A stretch of DNA of 23,599 nucleotides from JBBDNV01 sp040877415 (GCA_040877415.1 JBBDNV010000095.1:1-23599), one strand, 5' to 3'. Numbered from the stretch's first letter, positions 6,889 to 14,882 are shown. Made by a program: numbers and translations. Notes: generated by a model not told the origin, from the letters alone.

Positions 6889-8256
6889 TTACTTGCCGAT
6901 GCAAAAGCGGCTGAAGATGCGGTCCAGGATGTCATCGGTGTAGACGGCACCCACGACCTTGCCCAATTCCGCCAGCGCCGCCCGCAGCTCGGCGGCGACC
7001 AGCTCTTCCCCCGCCGCGGATGCGTTGAGCCTGATGGCATGCCGCAGCGACCGGTCGGCCGCGCGCATACATTCGGCACACCGTTGGGCCGTCAGGCTGG
7101 CGGGCGATTCGCGCGGCTCCAGACTCCCAAGCGCGCGGGCGAGTTGCCGCCGCAGGTCGTCCAGCCCCGCGCCGGTGATGGCACTGGTCGGGATCGCGCC
7201 GGCGGGCAGATCGGTTCCGCGCGGCCGGTCGCACTTGGTTAAGACGACAAGCCGCCCTAGGTCGGGGTTCGCCGCCAGTTGGTCTCGTTCCCAGTCGTTG
7301 GGAGGCCGCGTCGCGTCGAGGCAAAGCAGCGCCAGATCGCACGATCGGGCCTGAACGGCGGTCCGCTCTCCGGCCAGACGGCTGATTTCGCTATTCTCGC
7401 CCGGCGGCTCGTGCCCTGCCGTGTCGATCAATTGGCACAAGCTCGCGCCCAGTTCCAGCGTGGCAGTGAGATAGTCGCGAGTGGTGCCTGGCTCGTCCGA
7501 CACCAGCGCCGCGCCCGGCCGAGAAAGCGCGTTGAACAAGCTGCTCTTGCCCACGTTGGGCCAGCCGACCAGGACGACCCGCGGCAGCTCGTCGCTGCGC
7601 CGTCGATCGGTCAGCTGCTCGGCCGTGCTCGCCAGCAGGGTCGCGGCTTCGTCGAGTTGTTGGCCGATCTCGCGGCGGCTGACAAACTCGATGTCCTCTT
7701 CCACGAAGTCGAGCCCGGCTTCCAGGTCGGCAAGCAGCTCCAACAGCCGCTGGCGCAAACGAGCGAGCGGCCGTGCCAACCCGCCGGCCAGTTGGTCCAA
7801 GGCGAGCTTGAGCTCCTGCTCGCCGCGGGCATCGACGACGCCCAGCACGGCTTCGGCCTGCGTCAGGTCGAGCCGGCCGGCGAGAAACGCGCGGAACGTG
7901 AATTCGCCGGGTTCGGCCGGCCGGGCCCCGGCGCGACAGACCGTCGAGAGCACGGCCGAAACCAAGGGCGGCGAGCCGACGGTGTGAATCTCCGCCGCGC
8001 ACTGGCGCGTGTAGCTGCGCTCGTCGGGCCAATAGTAGACATCCGCCGGCAATTCGCACGCCCGCAATCCGCCGAGCACGATCGTGCCGCTGGCGACCGT
8101 CGCGCGGGAAATCGTGGCCAGGTCGACTTCCGGCCGGGCGTGGAAACACGTCCGGAGAATCGCCGGCACGCCGGGGCCGCTGATGCGGATGATGCCGCGG
8201 GCTGCGCCGGCGGGGGCCGAAGCGATCGCGGCGATCGTGTCGTCGGTGTGGTACAC
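6889..8256 (-). CDS. mnmE: tRNA modification GTPase MnmE (TrmE)
   Basis: With MnmG, MnmE installs the carboxymethylaminomethyl group on U34 of certain tRNAs in the cytoplasm. The N-terminal folate-binding domain starts DDTIAAIASAP and contains RPAEPGEFTFRAFLAGRLDLTQAEAV, a family hallmark. The GTPase insert shows G1 GWPNVGKSS, G2 DEPGTTRD, G3 DTAGHE and G4 TKCD (Thr in place of the usual Asn). The C-terminus is FCIGK, with the catalytic-site Cys. I use the GTG at 8256 (455 aa), because VYHTDDTIAAI matches where the family begins. A TTG at 8289 would add 11 residues. Neither has a clear Shine-Dalgarno. It follows yidC by 91 bp, the common bacterial yidC-mnmE order. mnmG is not in the window. 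Confidence 0.95.
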   Translation of the reverse strand: MYHTDDTIAAIASAPAGAARGIIRISGPGVPAILRTCFHARPEVDLATISRATVASGTIVLGGLRACELPADVYYWPDERSYTRQCAAEIHTVGSPPLVSAVLSTVCRAGARPAEPGEFTFRAFLAGRLDLTQAEAVLGVVDARGEQELKLALDQLAGGLARPLARLRQRLLELLADLEAGLDFVEEDIEFVSRREIGQQLDEAATLLASTAEQLTDRRRSDELPRVVLVGWPNVGKSSLFNALSRPGAALVSDEPGTTRDYLTATLELGASLCQLIDTAGHEPPGENSEISRLAGERTAVQARSCDLALLCLDATRPPNDWERDQLAANPDLGRLVVLTKCDRPRGTDLPAGAIPTSAITGAGLDDLRRQLARALGSLEPRESPASLTAQRCAECMRAADRSLRHAIRLNASAAGEELVAAELRAALAELGKVVGAVYTDDILDRIFSRFCIGK

Positions 8257-8347
8257 GGTGAAAGTTTGGAGACGACTACAGCCAACCAACGTTCAAGTGG
8301 CGTACCCGTGGGCGTTTGGCCCACAACGCATCCACGAAGGGGCAAGG

Positions 8348-10720
8348 CTATTTCCGGCCACTCTGGCGCTTCTTGCCGGACGGGGCGCCGTTGCCGGTGG
8401 GTGCGCTGGCGACCTTTACGGGCGAGGCCGCGGCTCCGACGGCGGCGTCGCCCTGGGACGCCGGCTTGGGCAAAAGTTTCCGCTCGCAAACGCCCCACAG
8501 GCTCGAGGCGATGAAGTACAGGCACAACCCGCTGGCCACTTTAAAAAACATGATGCCCATAAAGATCATCATGTACTTCATCATTTTCTGTTGCATGGCC
8601 GCCTGCTCGTCGGCCGGCGGCGGCATGAACATCTTTTGCTGCCAGATAAACAGCCCGATCGTCACCAGCGGCAGGATGTTCAGATAGGGTCCCAGCGCCG
8701 GAAAAATGCCGGCCCCGTGCACGACGAAGTTGGGCACTACGCTGCTCCAGTTCCACAGCATGTCGGGCGCCGCCAGGTTCGAAGCCCAGCGGATGCTCTC
8801 GCTAAACAAGGGCGCCTGCCGCAGCTCGATGTCGACCATCAGCGCGCGGTACAGGCCCATGAAAACCGGCAATTGCGCGAACATCAGCAGGCAACCGCCC
8901 AATTGATCCATGGGATTGTAATTGTGCTGCCGGAACAGCTCCTGCGTGGCCCGGGTGCGCTTTTCCGCGTCGTTTTTGTATTTTTCGTTGATCCGCTTCA
9001 TCTCGGGCTGCAGTTGTTGCAGCTTCTGCTGCATCCGCTGCGCGCTGACGGTCTGGCGGCGGCTGATCGGGAACATGCATCCGCGCACCAGCAGGGTGAG
9101 CATGATGATCGCCAGGCCGTAGTTGCCGACGATCGAATAGAAGTAGTGCAACACGACGCTCAACATCCGGGCGAAGATGCCAAACACCGGCCAGCCGTAA
9201 TACACCAGGTCGGAAAGCGTGGCGCCCGGCTGCCCGTATTCGGCCAACAGGGCGGGCCGCTTGGGGCCGGCAAATATTTGAAAATGATGCTCAAGCGGCG
9301 GGCCGCCGGGGGCCAGTTTCGCCGGCTTGCTGTCGAGCCGGAACGACACGTCCATCAGCCGGACGTCGGCCGAATCCTTGGGCACGGCGCCGGCGCGCGT
9401 CGGCATCACCGATTGAAACCAGATGTCGCCGGGCGCCTTCTTCCGCGGAATCAGCGCGACGGAGAAACATTGGGCGTCGATGGCGATGTACTCGAGCGAC
9501 GAAGTTGCGCCCCAATCCTTTTTGTAGTCCGGCTTGGCAAGCTGCGACGGCGAAACCTGTTCGAGACTGCCGCCGTTGAATTGCACGATTACGTCGCGCA
9601 GACCCGCGCCGCCCCAGGTGTGGCTCACCTTGCTGGCGTACCAGGCCCCTTCGATGGGCAGCCCCGTCGGACCGTTCAGCCGATAGGCCACCTGGTGCGC
9701 TTCATCGTCGACGTTGGCGATTTCGATGTCCAGCATCAGGCTATACGCGGGGTAGTCGGCGTCGGCAAGCGCTTCGCGCGGCACGCGGGCCAGCCGAAAA
9801 GTTTTGCTGATCTCCAGTCCCAGCCTGGGCAGTTTTTGTCGAAAACGCACAAGGTCGCGGTTGGCCTGAACCACTTCCCAGGGGCTGTCGCGCAGGTTCA
9901 CGCCGCCCAGCTCCTGGTTCTTGTCGTCGGCCGGCAGCGTCCGGTCGTCGAATTGCTGGATCGTCGCCAGGAACGAAAGCGGGTCATGGTCCTTCGGCGT
10001 CACGATCTCGACGGGCCTGGTTTCGAGCTCCGGCCGGATCAGGTCCAGCGGCCGATGACCCAATGTGGCGGTCAGCCGTTTCACGGCGCCCGCGCGCTTC
10101 ACCGCAAGCTCGATCGAGTGGCCCGGCTCGGTTTCCTGGAGCGCGGCAAGCAGCTCGACCGCCGTGTGGATGCGCGTTTCGCCGATGGCGGTGATGATAT
10201 CGTCGGTCATGATTCCCGCCGCGGCGGCCGGCGTGCCCGGACCGACGACGCGCACCAGCGCGCCGCCCCGTTTGGGCGCATCGATCGGCGCCAGGTAGCC
10301 CAGGTATCCGCTGCGGTCGTCGAGCGAGCGGTAGTGGGGGCTGTTGAGCTCGAGGCGTTCGATCGCCGCGCCGACGTTGTACCAGGTGACCTGCATGCGG
10401 TACGGGCTGTCTTGGTCGAGGGAGCCGAGCGTGCCGCGCAAGTGAGCCACTTGCGGTTGCGCGGGGGACTGTTTTTCCGGCGCGCCTGAGTCTTTCTTGT
10501 CGCTGGCGGGCTGGGGCGGTTTTTCGGCGTCGGGCTCTTCGGGCGCCGCCTGGACATCGGCCTTGGGGGCCTCTTTCATTTCCGGCTCGGCCTTGGCCAA
10601 CTGTTTATCGGCGGGCGCGGCCTTTTTTGGCGGAGGGGGAAACAGCAGCGAGAAGACGATCTGGTTGCCCACAAAGATCAGGGCCACCAGGACGGCAAAC
10701 AAGGCAAAGCGTCGGTCCAC
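8348..10720 (-). CDS. yidC: membrane protein insertase YidC with PDZ-like insert
   Basis: YidC inserts and folds inner-membrane proteins with or without Sec. This 790-aa copy starts with GTG at 10720 (AAGGA 11 nt upstream). Residues 5-27 form the first membrane helix, and 28-92 a Pro/Ala/Lys/Glu-rich linker. Residues about 150-222 resemble a PDZ domain: GALVRVVGPGTPAAAAGI, then DDIITAIGETRIHTAVEL and SIELAVKRAGA. The rest of the periplasmic domain follows (YNGPTGLPIEG-like RLNGPTGLP, WYASKVSHTWGGAG). The conserved insertase core starts near YYGWPVFGIF. LLVRGCMFPISRRQ carries the groove Arg, MQQKLQQLQPEMKRINEKY is the cytoplasmic helical hairpin, and NPMDQLGGCLLMFAQLPVFMGLYRAL is the signature of the later helices. 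The tail is Lys/Ala-rich. It is longer than the roughly 550 aa of E. coli YidC because of the linker and PDZ-like insert. rpmH and rnpA are not upstream. Confidence 0.93.
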   Translation of the reverse strand: MDRRFALFAVLVALIFVGNQIVFSLLFPPPPKKAAPADKQLAKAEPEMKEAPKADVQAAPEEPDAEKPPQPASDKKDSGAPEKQSPAQPQVAHLRGTLGSLDQDSPYRMQVTWYNVGAAIERLELNSPHYRSLDDRSGYLGYLAPIDAPKRGGALVRVVGPGTPAAAAGIMTDDIITAIGETRIHTAVELLAALQETEPGHSIELAVKRAGAVKRLTATLGHRPLDLIRPELETRPVEIVTPKDHDPLSFLATIQQFDDRTLPADDKNQELGGVNLRDSPWEVVQANRDLVRFRQKLPRLGLEISKTFRLARVPREALADADYPAYSLMLDIEIANVDDEAHQVAYRLNGPTGLPIEGAWYASKVSHTWGGAGLRDVIVQFNGGSLEQVSPSQLAKPDYKKDWGATSSLEYIAIDAQCFSVALIPRKKAPGDIWFQSVMPTRAGAVPKDSADVRLMDVSFRLDSKPAKLAPGGPPLEHHFQIFAGPKRPALLAEYGQPGATLSDLVYYGWPVFGIFARMLSVVLHYFYSIVGNYGLAIIMLTLLVRGCMFPISRRQTVSAQRMQQKLQQLQPEMKRINEKYKNDAEKRTRATQELFRQHNYNPMDQLGGCLLMFAQLPVFMGLYRALMVDIELRQAPLFSESIRWASNLAAPDMLWNWSSVVPNFVVHGAGIFPALGPYLNILPLVTIGLFIWQQKMFMPPPADEQAAMQQKMMKYMMIFMGIMFFKVASGLCLYFIASSLWGVCERKLLPKPASQGDAAVGAAASPVKVASAPTGNGAPSGKKRQSGRK

Positions 10721-10830
10721 AGGAGTGTCAGTCCTTTACGCCACGGAGAACGCGGAGGAACACCCCCCCACAAGGCCCTTTGCCGCCGCGCCGAGAAAGC
10801 AGCAAATTCCACTACTTATTGTTTCGGTCT

Positions 10831-10937
10831 GGCCCCAAGTTGCAATGCCAACCTGGGAGGCCCGAACCGAAAGTTTCCGGCTGCAAGCGGGGGCGACTGG
10901 GGCCAGTCCCGCCGGCGGGAACCGCCGATTTGGGCGG
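10831..10937. other. hairpin-dense spacer between the phosphoesterase gene and yidC
   Basis: The 272-bp spacer 10721-10992 has no credible gene. It holds several inverted repeats: an imperfect one at 10831-10862 (GGCC ends, inner GTTG/CAAC), GACTGG-GG-CCAGTC at 10895-10908, the 12-bp palindrome CCCGCCGGCGGG at 10908-10919, and CCGCC/GGCGG at 10922-10937. These could be a terminator cluster for the upstream minus-strand gene, a yidC leader structure, or small repeats. Confidence 0.35.
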
Positions 10938-10992
10938 CCGACGGCGGTCCAACGCGGCATGGCGAGGCCCCGACGTCCACGAACCCGCGGTC

Positions 10993-11742
10993 CTAGCGAC
11001 CTTCGCGCAGCCGGTCGCCCAAAAAATTATCCAATTCGGGGGTATCGTAGATCTTCTGGATCGTTTTCTCCAGCTCGTACGGCACCCGTCGGAACGTGAT
11101 ATGGTCGTCTTCGAGCACGACGTAACAACTGCGCGGATCGCCGTCGCGTGGCTGGCCGACCGAACCCACATTGACCATCGTCTTTTCGTCCGTGAGACGG
11201 TAGACGTAGTTGACCTCTTCGGGGCTGATGAAATTCATGCTCTGCGTAAAAATCCCCGGCACGTGAGTGTGTCCCTGAAAGCAATGCTGCTCGATCAGGC
11301 TGAAGATCTTTTCCATTTTCCGCTGGTTGTAGATGTCTTCGGGGAAGACATATTCATTGAGGGGATTGCGCGCCGAGCCGTGGACGTAGAGAAAACCGTT
11401 TTCGCGGCGATTGCGCGGCAGTTCGCCCAAAAAGTCCCAGCGCTTGGCATTTTCGGCGGGGCTGCCGCGAGGGCTTTCCAACTGGTCGCGGGTCCAGAAA
11501 ATCGCCCGCTCGGCGCCGGTGTTGAACCCTTCGGGATCGAACAGCGCCCCCTGGTCGTGATTGCCCAACAGGCACACGTCGCAACCCATTGCCAGGTCGA
11601 TGCATTCGCGCGGGTTGGGCCCGTAGCCGATGATGTCCCCGAGGCAATACACCTCGGTGATGCCCTGCTTCTTGATATCCACAAGCACGGCCTCGAAGGC
11701 TTCGAGGTTGCTATGGATATCGCTGATCAGTGCGCGCTTCAC
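10993..11742 (-). CDS. calcineurin-like metallophosphoesterase
   Basis: 249 aa with the full metallophosphoesterase motif set. LISDIHSNLEA gives D-x-H, YCLGDIIGYGPNP gives GD, CLLGNHDQGAL gives GNHD, FLYVHGSAR gives the fourth-motif His, and CFQGHTHVPGIF gives GHTH. VNVGSVGQPRDGDPRSCYV near the C-terminus is typical of YfcE/MJ0936-like phosphodiesterases. Two metal ions are expected, with phosphodiesterase or phosphatase activity on an unknown substrate in the cytoplasm. It starts with GTG at 11742; only a weak GAG lies upstream. There is no signal peptide. It lies between yidC and a small membrane-protein gene, all on minus, but spacers of about 250 bp on each side argue against tight co-transcription. 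Confidence 0.9.
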   Translation of the reverse strand: MKRALISDIHSNLEAFEAVLVDIKKQGITEVYCLGDIIGYGPNPRECIDLAMGCDVCLLGNHDQGALFDPEGFNTGAERAIFWTRDQLESPRGSPAENAKRWDFLGELPRNRRENGFLYVHGSARNPLNEYVFPEDIYNQRKMEKIFSLIEQHCFQGHTHVPGIFTQSMNFISPEEVNYVYRLTDEKTMVNVGSVGQPRDGDPRSCYVVLEDDHITFRRVPYELEKTIQKIYDTPELDNFLGDRLREGR

Positions 11743-11924
11743 GAAGTGGCTCGATTCACCCTAAGAGGCGCTTGCACACCCCGAAATCGCCGGGCGCGTG
11801 ACACGGAGAAAGAAAAGAGCAAACAGAATCACCTGTTGAGTTTACGGAGACGGTTTTCGACGGTCAAGCGGGGTTGGTTGACTCGCGGGCGCCCCCTGGG
11901 GACTGGCGGGTTGAACCGAGCGGA

Positions 11925-11946
11925 GGCAAACGGCGCGCCGTTTGCC
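11925..11946. repeat. 22-bp perfect palindrome
   Basis: GGCAAACGGCG is followed at once by its exact reverse complement. As RNA this would be a 9-bp stem with a CGCG loop. It lies 43 bp beyond the stop of the minus-strand gene ending at 11990 and about 180 bp upstream of the next minus-strand gene. No T-run follows on the minus strand. It may act as a terminator, as a binding site for a dimeric protein, or be a dispersed repeat. Confidence 0.5.
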
Positions 11947-11989
11947 GCCCGGCGCGAGGCTGTTGGTGCGCGGGGCGAACCCGCCGGGG

Positions 11990-12328
11990 CTATGCGCCGG
12001 GCCGTTTCATGGCCAGGCTGTGCAGAACGAGCACCGCGCCGAGGGAAATGAAGGCATACCCCAGCCAGATCGGCGGACGAACGGTTCGCAAAGGCGTAGG
12101 GCCCGCCGCCGGCAGAAAGGTTCCCTCCGTGGGGTCGTTGCCTCGCAGACCCTTGAGTTTTTCGGCAACGAAGTGGCTGGCCTTTTCGTTCAGCACGTAG
12201 CTTTCGACCATCCGGACCTGCAGGCCCAGCAGCAGGACCACCAGGCCCATCATGAAGTACTGATTGCGATTGATTTCCACCGGGTGCACCTTTTCCCCAC
12301 CAGCCTGCGGCCCGTCAAAGTCGCGCAT
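11990..12328 (-). CDS. small two-helix membrane protein, unknown function
   Basis: 112 aa with no family I can name. Two hydrophobic segments are visible: YFMMGLVVLLLGLQVRMVESYVL (about residues 24-46) and PPIWLGYAFISLGAVLVLHSLAM (about 85-107). Between them is a polar stretch of some 40 residues with KASHFVAEKLKG and a Pro-rich part. The N-terminal VEINRNQYF-type segment before the first helix is seen in other planctomycete hypothetical proteins, to my recollection. The ATG at 12328 has AAGGG about 9 nt upstream. It is divergent from the YihY/BrkB gene. A 12-bp palindrome, TTCGCGCGCGAA, lies at 12341-12352, just upstream of the start, where it could be a regulator site. Confidence 0.6.
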   Translation of the reverse strand: MRDFDGPQAGGEKVHPVEINRNQYFMMGLVVLLLGLQVRMVESYVLNEKASHFVAEKLKGLRGNDPTEGTFLPAAGPTPLRTVRPPIWLGYAFISLGAVLVLHSLAMKRPGA

Positions 12329-12340
12329 TTTTCGCGCCCT

Positions 12341-12352
12341 TTCGCGCGCGAA
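12341..12352. promoter_or_regulatory. 12-bp palindrome in the divergent spacer
   Basis: TTCGCGCGCGAA, 13 bp upstream of the minus-strand ATG at 12328, in the 296-bp spacer between two divergent membrane-protein genes. I found no convincing -35/-10 pair in the rest of this spacer. In high-GC DNA a short CG-rich palindrome can arise by chance. Confidence 0.25.
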
Positions 12353-12624
12353 GCGTCAGATAACGTATCGGGCCGCCCGTAGAATAGACTTCATGGCGGG
12401 CGCGCCTGTAGCGGTTGTGGCGCGCATGCCGAGCTTTTCCTGCCGGCGAGGCTTGCCCCAAGAGCCCGTGGGGGCCGCCCCGCCGGAACACTCGCCTGGA
12501 ATCGGTCGGCCGACTTTGCTAGAAGTTGTTTTGCGGTCGTATGGCATGCGCCGATCGTAGGATGAGGAACCCACGGCCGCGCAGGGGCCGAAGACCCGAC
12601 GATGATGAGCCGCACGCGTGCCGC

Positions 12625-13593
12625 ATGGCGATCGTGAAACAAGCCTTGAGCATCCTCCAAACGACGGTCACGCGCTGGTCGCGCAACGACGGCAACTTGC
12701 TGGCGGCCTCGATGGCGTATTACGCCGCCTTTTCGTTCTTTCCGCTGCTGCTGGTGCTGATGTCGGCGCTCGGCTTCGCGCTCAAGGTTTCCACGAGCGC
12801 CCAGAGCGCGAAGCAGCAACTGCTCGACTTTGTTGGGCAAAGCACGGCCCCGGCGCTGGCCGACGAGGTGTCGCGCCTGTTGGCCGGCGTGCAAATCAAC
12901 GCCGGGTCGGTGACCCTGGTCGGGTGGCTCATTTTGCTGTTGGCGGCCATCGGAATTTTCTCGCAACTCGAGTCGGCATTCGATCGACTGTGGCATGCCG
13001 CGGGCCGTAGCGATCGCGGCGTGCGGGCCGCCATCCGCAACGCGCTGTGGAACCGGCTCAAGGCCTTTCTCACGCTCTTGGGCCTGGGCGTCGTGCTCAT
13101 CGTGGCATTCGTGGCCGAGTTGATACTTACGGCCTTTCGAAACTGGGGCGAAGAGGAGCAATTGTTTTGGACCTCGTCGCTGGTGCCGTGGTTGCACGTG
13201 GTCACCAGCGTGGCCCTCAACGCGCTCGTGGTCTCGATGGTCTTCAAGATGATTCCGCGCGCGATGGTCCGCTGGCGGCACGCGGTCACGGGCGGAATCG
13301 CGGTCGCCGTCGTTTGGCAAATCGGCAGCCAGATCCTTTCGCGATTCGTCGTCGGCGGCCATTACGTGACGGCCTACGGCATCGTCGGCTCGTTCATCGC
13401 CATGATGCTCTGGGTCTATTGCGCCAGCATCCTGCTGTTTCTCGGCGCGCAACTGGTGCAGGTGCTCGGTCATCCCGAGGAAAGCCCCGCCGAACCGCCG
13501 CCCGCCGCCGCGGGCCGAACCACGACTTCGGACGGCAAGCGGGGCACACGCGGTATCGCCGCGGGCCATCCCGGCGAAAACACGGTACACTAA
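12625..13593 (+). CDS. YihY/BrkB family inner-membrane protein
   Basis: The frame is open from 12526, but the first 33 codons are Arg-rich and unlike the family, so I start at the ATG at 12625 (MAIVKQALSIL), giving 322 aa. No clear Shine-Dalgarno is seen, so the start is uncertain. Family features are NDGNLLAASMAYYAAFSFFPLLLVLMS in the first helix, LFWTSSLVPWLHVVTSVALNALVVSMVFKMIPR with the conserved P-x-x-x-V/M-RWRHA turn, and VWQIGSQILSRFVVGGHYVTAYGIVGSFIAMMLWVYCASILLFLGAQLVQV across the last helices. About six membrane spans are expected. Function in the family is not settled; earlier names (ribonuclease BN, virulence factor) are unreliable. The C-terminal 40 residues are Pro/Ala/Gly-rich and poorly conserved. 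The GYF-domain gene follows on the same strand 140 bp later. Confidence 0.88.
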   Translation: MAIVKQALSILQTTVTRWSRNDGNLLAASMAYYAAFSFFPLLLVLMSALGFALKVSTSAQSAKQQLLDFVGQSTAPALADEVSRLLAGVQINAGSVTLVGWLILLLAAIGIFSQLESAFDRLWHAAGRSDRGVRAAIRNALWNRLKAFLTLLGLGVVLIVAFVAELILTAFRNWGEEEQLFWTSSLVPWLHVVTSVALNALVVSMVFKMIPRAMVRWRHAVTGGIAVAVVWQIGSQILSRFVVGGHYVTAYGIVGSFIAMMLWVYCASILLFLGAQLVQVLGHPEESPAEPPPAAAGRTTTSDGKRGTRGIAAGHPGENTVH

Positions 13594-13609
13594 GTAGTGA
13601 GGAACCGGG

Positions 13610-13669
13610 CGCTTCGCGGCGCGCCATACTCACGCTTCGCGGTGCCATGCTCACACAAGCATAAGCATG
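13610..13669. repeat. imperfect tandem repeat plus hairpin
   Basis: CGCTTCGCGGCGCGCCATACTCA (13610-13632) is followed directly by a related 21-nt copy, CGCTTCGCGGTGCCATGCTCA-like, at 13633-13653. CATGCT (13646-13651) and AGCATG (13664-13669) form a hairpin with a 12-nt loop. It lies 16 bp after the BrkB stop and may act as a weak terminator or be a fragment of a dispersed repeat. Confidence 0.4.
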
Positions 13670-13733
13670 CTCTGCGCGAGCGTGCCGGCCCGTTCGAGCT
13701 GTCCGGCGTCCGAGGGGAGAAGCGAGTTCTCAC

Positions 13734-14255
13734 ATGCCCGAAATGCAGTGGTATTACGCGCGAAATGACCAGCAGTTCGGCCCGGTTTCGGCCGTCGCGC
13801 TCAAGCAATTGGCCGATTCGGGAGAACTTTCGCCCGACGACCTGTTGTGGCGCGAGGGCATGGCCGAGTGGGCCACGGCGATCAATCTGCGCGGCTTGTT
13901 TACCGCCGACGCCATGGCCAACACGCCGACCGCCGAGCCGTCGGCCACCCTGGCCCAGCCGGCGCCTCCTCCCGTGGCGCCGGCTCGCACACAGCCGCCG
14001 GCCGCGGCGGGGCCGGGTGTTTCGCTGCGGCCGATCCTGAGAACCACGCAATTCATGCTCTGGAGCATGTGCGTGCTGGTGGTCCTGGTCGGCGTCGTGC
14101 TGTTCACGCGGGCCTTTCTGGTCGCCGACGAACCGTCGGAAGAAGCCGCGGCCGCGGCCGTTTTCACGACGTTTTTCATCGGCGCCTACGTGCTGGCCCG
14201 CTCGGGCGAAAAGCTCGCGCGGCTGTTGCTCGCGGCCGCCCGACGCCGCCGGTGA
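13734..14255 (+). CDS. GYF-domain membrane protein
   Basis: 173 aa. The N-terminal 60 residues match the bacterial GYF_2 domain: QWYYARNDQQFGPVSAVALKQL, then SGELSPDDLLWREGMAEWATA, with the W-Y-Y, GP and W-x-x-GM-x-x-W positions. In eukaryotes GYF domains bind proline-rich peptides; in bacteria GYF_2 often sits at the end of membrane proteins with unknown partners. A Pro/Ala-rich linker (about residues 62-102) leads to two hydrophobic segments, FMLWSMCVLVVLVGVVLFTRAFLV (about 104-127) and AAAVFTTFFIGAYVLA (about 140-155). The protein ends in an Arg-rich tail. By this arrangement the GYF domain faces the cytoplasm if the N-terminus is inside. The ATG at 13734 has GGGGAGA only at a long distance, so the translation signal is weak. 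Confidence 0.8.
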   Translation: MPEMQWYYARNDQQFGPVSAVALKQLADSGELSPDDLLWREGMAEWATAINLRGLFTADAMANTPTAEPSATLAQPAPPPVAPARTQPPAAAGPGVSLRPILRTTQFMLWSMCVLVVLVGVVLFTRAFLVADEPSEEAAAAAVFTTFFIGAYVLARSGEKLARLLLAAARRRR

Positions 14256-14303
14256 TCGCGCGTGTGCCACTTGCTTGTCAAGCAGCGCCACACGGCGCAC
14301 GGT

Positions 14304-14843
14304 TCATACCGACAGTTCTTCGAGCGCCGCGGCGAACGCGCCCAATATGCCTTCGCTGAACAGCACGAACCGCGCAAGCTCGACGGTGGGGTCGTGCTCC
14401 AGGAAGGAGCGCGTGGTCGAAAGGGCGATTCGGCTGGCCTGATCGACCGGGTAGCCGTAAACGCCGCACGACAGCGCCGGCAGGGCGACGCTCTTGCACT
14501 GGTGCTGCGAGGCCAAGGCCAACGCGGCGCGGTAGGCGCCGGCCAATTGATCGGCTTCGCCGGCTCCGCCGCCGCGCCAGCGTGGGCCGACGGCGTGAAT
14601 CACGTGTCGCGCCGCCAGATTGCCGCCGGCCGTGATGACGGCCGAACCGGTGGGGCAACCTTGCGGATAGCGCTTCGCCGTTTCGGCCATGATCGAGGGC
14701 CCACCGCGGCGATGGATCGCGCCGTCCACTCCGCCGCCGCCGGCCAACTGACTGTTGGCCGCGTTGACAATTGCATCGACCTGCTGCTCGGTGATGTCGC
14801 CCAGCGCCAGTTCCAGCGTCCGCCCCTGAATCGCCAGACGCAT
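14304..14843 (-). CDS. macro-domain protein (ADP-ribose / O-acetyl-ADP-ribose hydrolase-like)
   Basis: About 179 aa, essentially one macro domain (Appr-1''-p processing family). GDITEQQVDAIVNAANSQLAGGGGVDGAIHRRGG holds the catalytic-loop pattern: Asp in GDIT, NAAN, and GGGGVDGAIH. PTGSAVITAGGNL, VIHAVGPRW and ALPALSCGVYGYPVDQA (second ribose/phosphate loop) follow. This is the MacroD-type set, so removal of ADP-ribose from proteins or deacetylation of O-acetyl-ADP-ribose is the likely role, in the cytoplasm. Two ATGs are possible. GGAGGA ends only 2 nt before the one at 14849 but 8 nt before the one at 14843, so the Shine-Dalgarno favours 14843. It is convergent with the GYF gene, 48 bp apart. 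Its upstream side touches the tRNA remnant. Confidence 0.9.
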   Translation of the reverse strand: MRLAIQGRTLELALGDITEQQVDAIVNAANSQLAGGGGVDGAIHRRGGPSIMAETAKRYPQGCPTGSAVITAGGNLAARHVIHAVGPRWRGGGAGEADQLAGAYRAALALASQHQCKSVALPALSCGVYGYPVDQASRIALSTTRSFLEHDPTVELARFVLFSEGILGAFAAALEELSV

Positions 14844-14851
14844 CGCCATTG

Positions 14852-14857
14852 TCCTCC
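14852..14857 (-). promoter_or_regulatory. ribosome binding site deciding the macro-domain start
   Basis: GGAGGA on the minus strand. It is 2 nt from the ATG at 14849 and 8 nt from the ATG at 14843, which makes the second ATG the better start. Confidence 0.5.
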
Positions 14858-14882
14858 GTCATGAGCGAGCGCAGCGAGTCGA

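Noticed and set aside
8084..10489. Plus-strand open frame of 801 codons
   Set aside because: Antisense to yidC and mnmE; no recognisable domain and composition typical of a reverse-strand shadow.
10840..10860. Sigma54-type promoter (TTGGCAT...) on the minus strand upstream of yidC
   Set aside because: The GG-N10-GC spacing is not met; the downstream dinucleotide is TG instead of GC.
12391..13590. Minus-strand open frame of 399 codons
   Set aside because: Antisense to the YihY/BrkB gene, full of His/Gln/Arg runs and without any motif.
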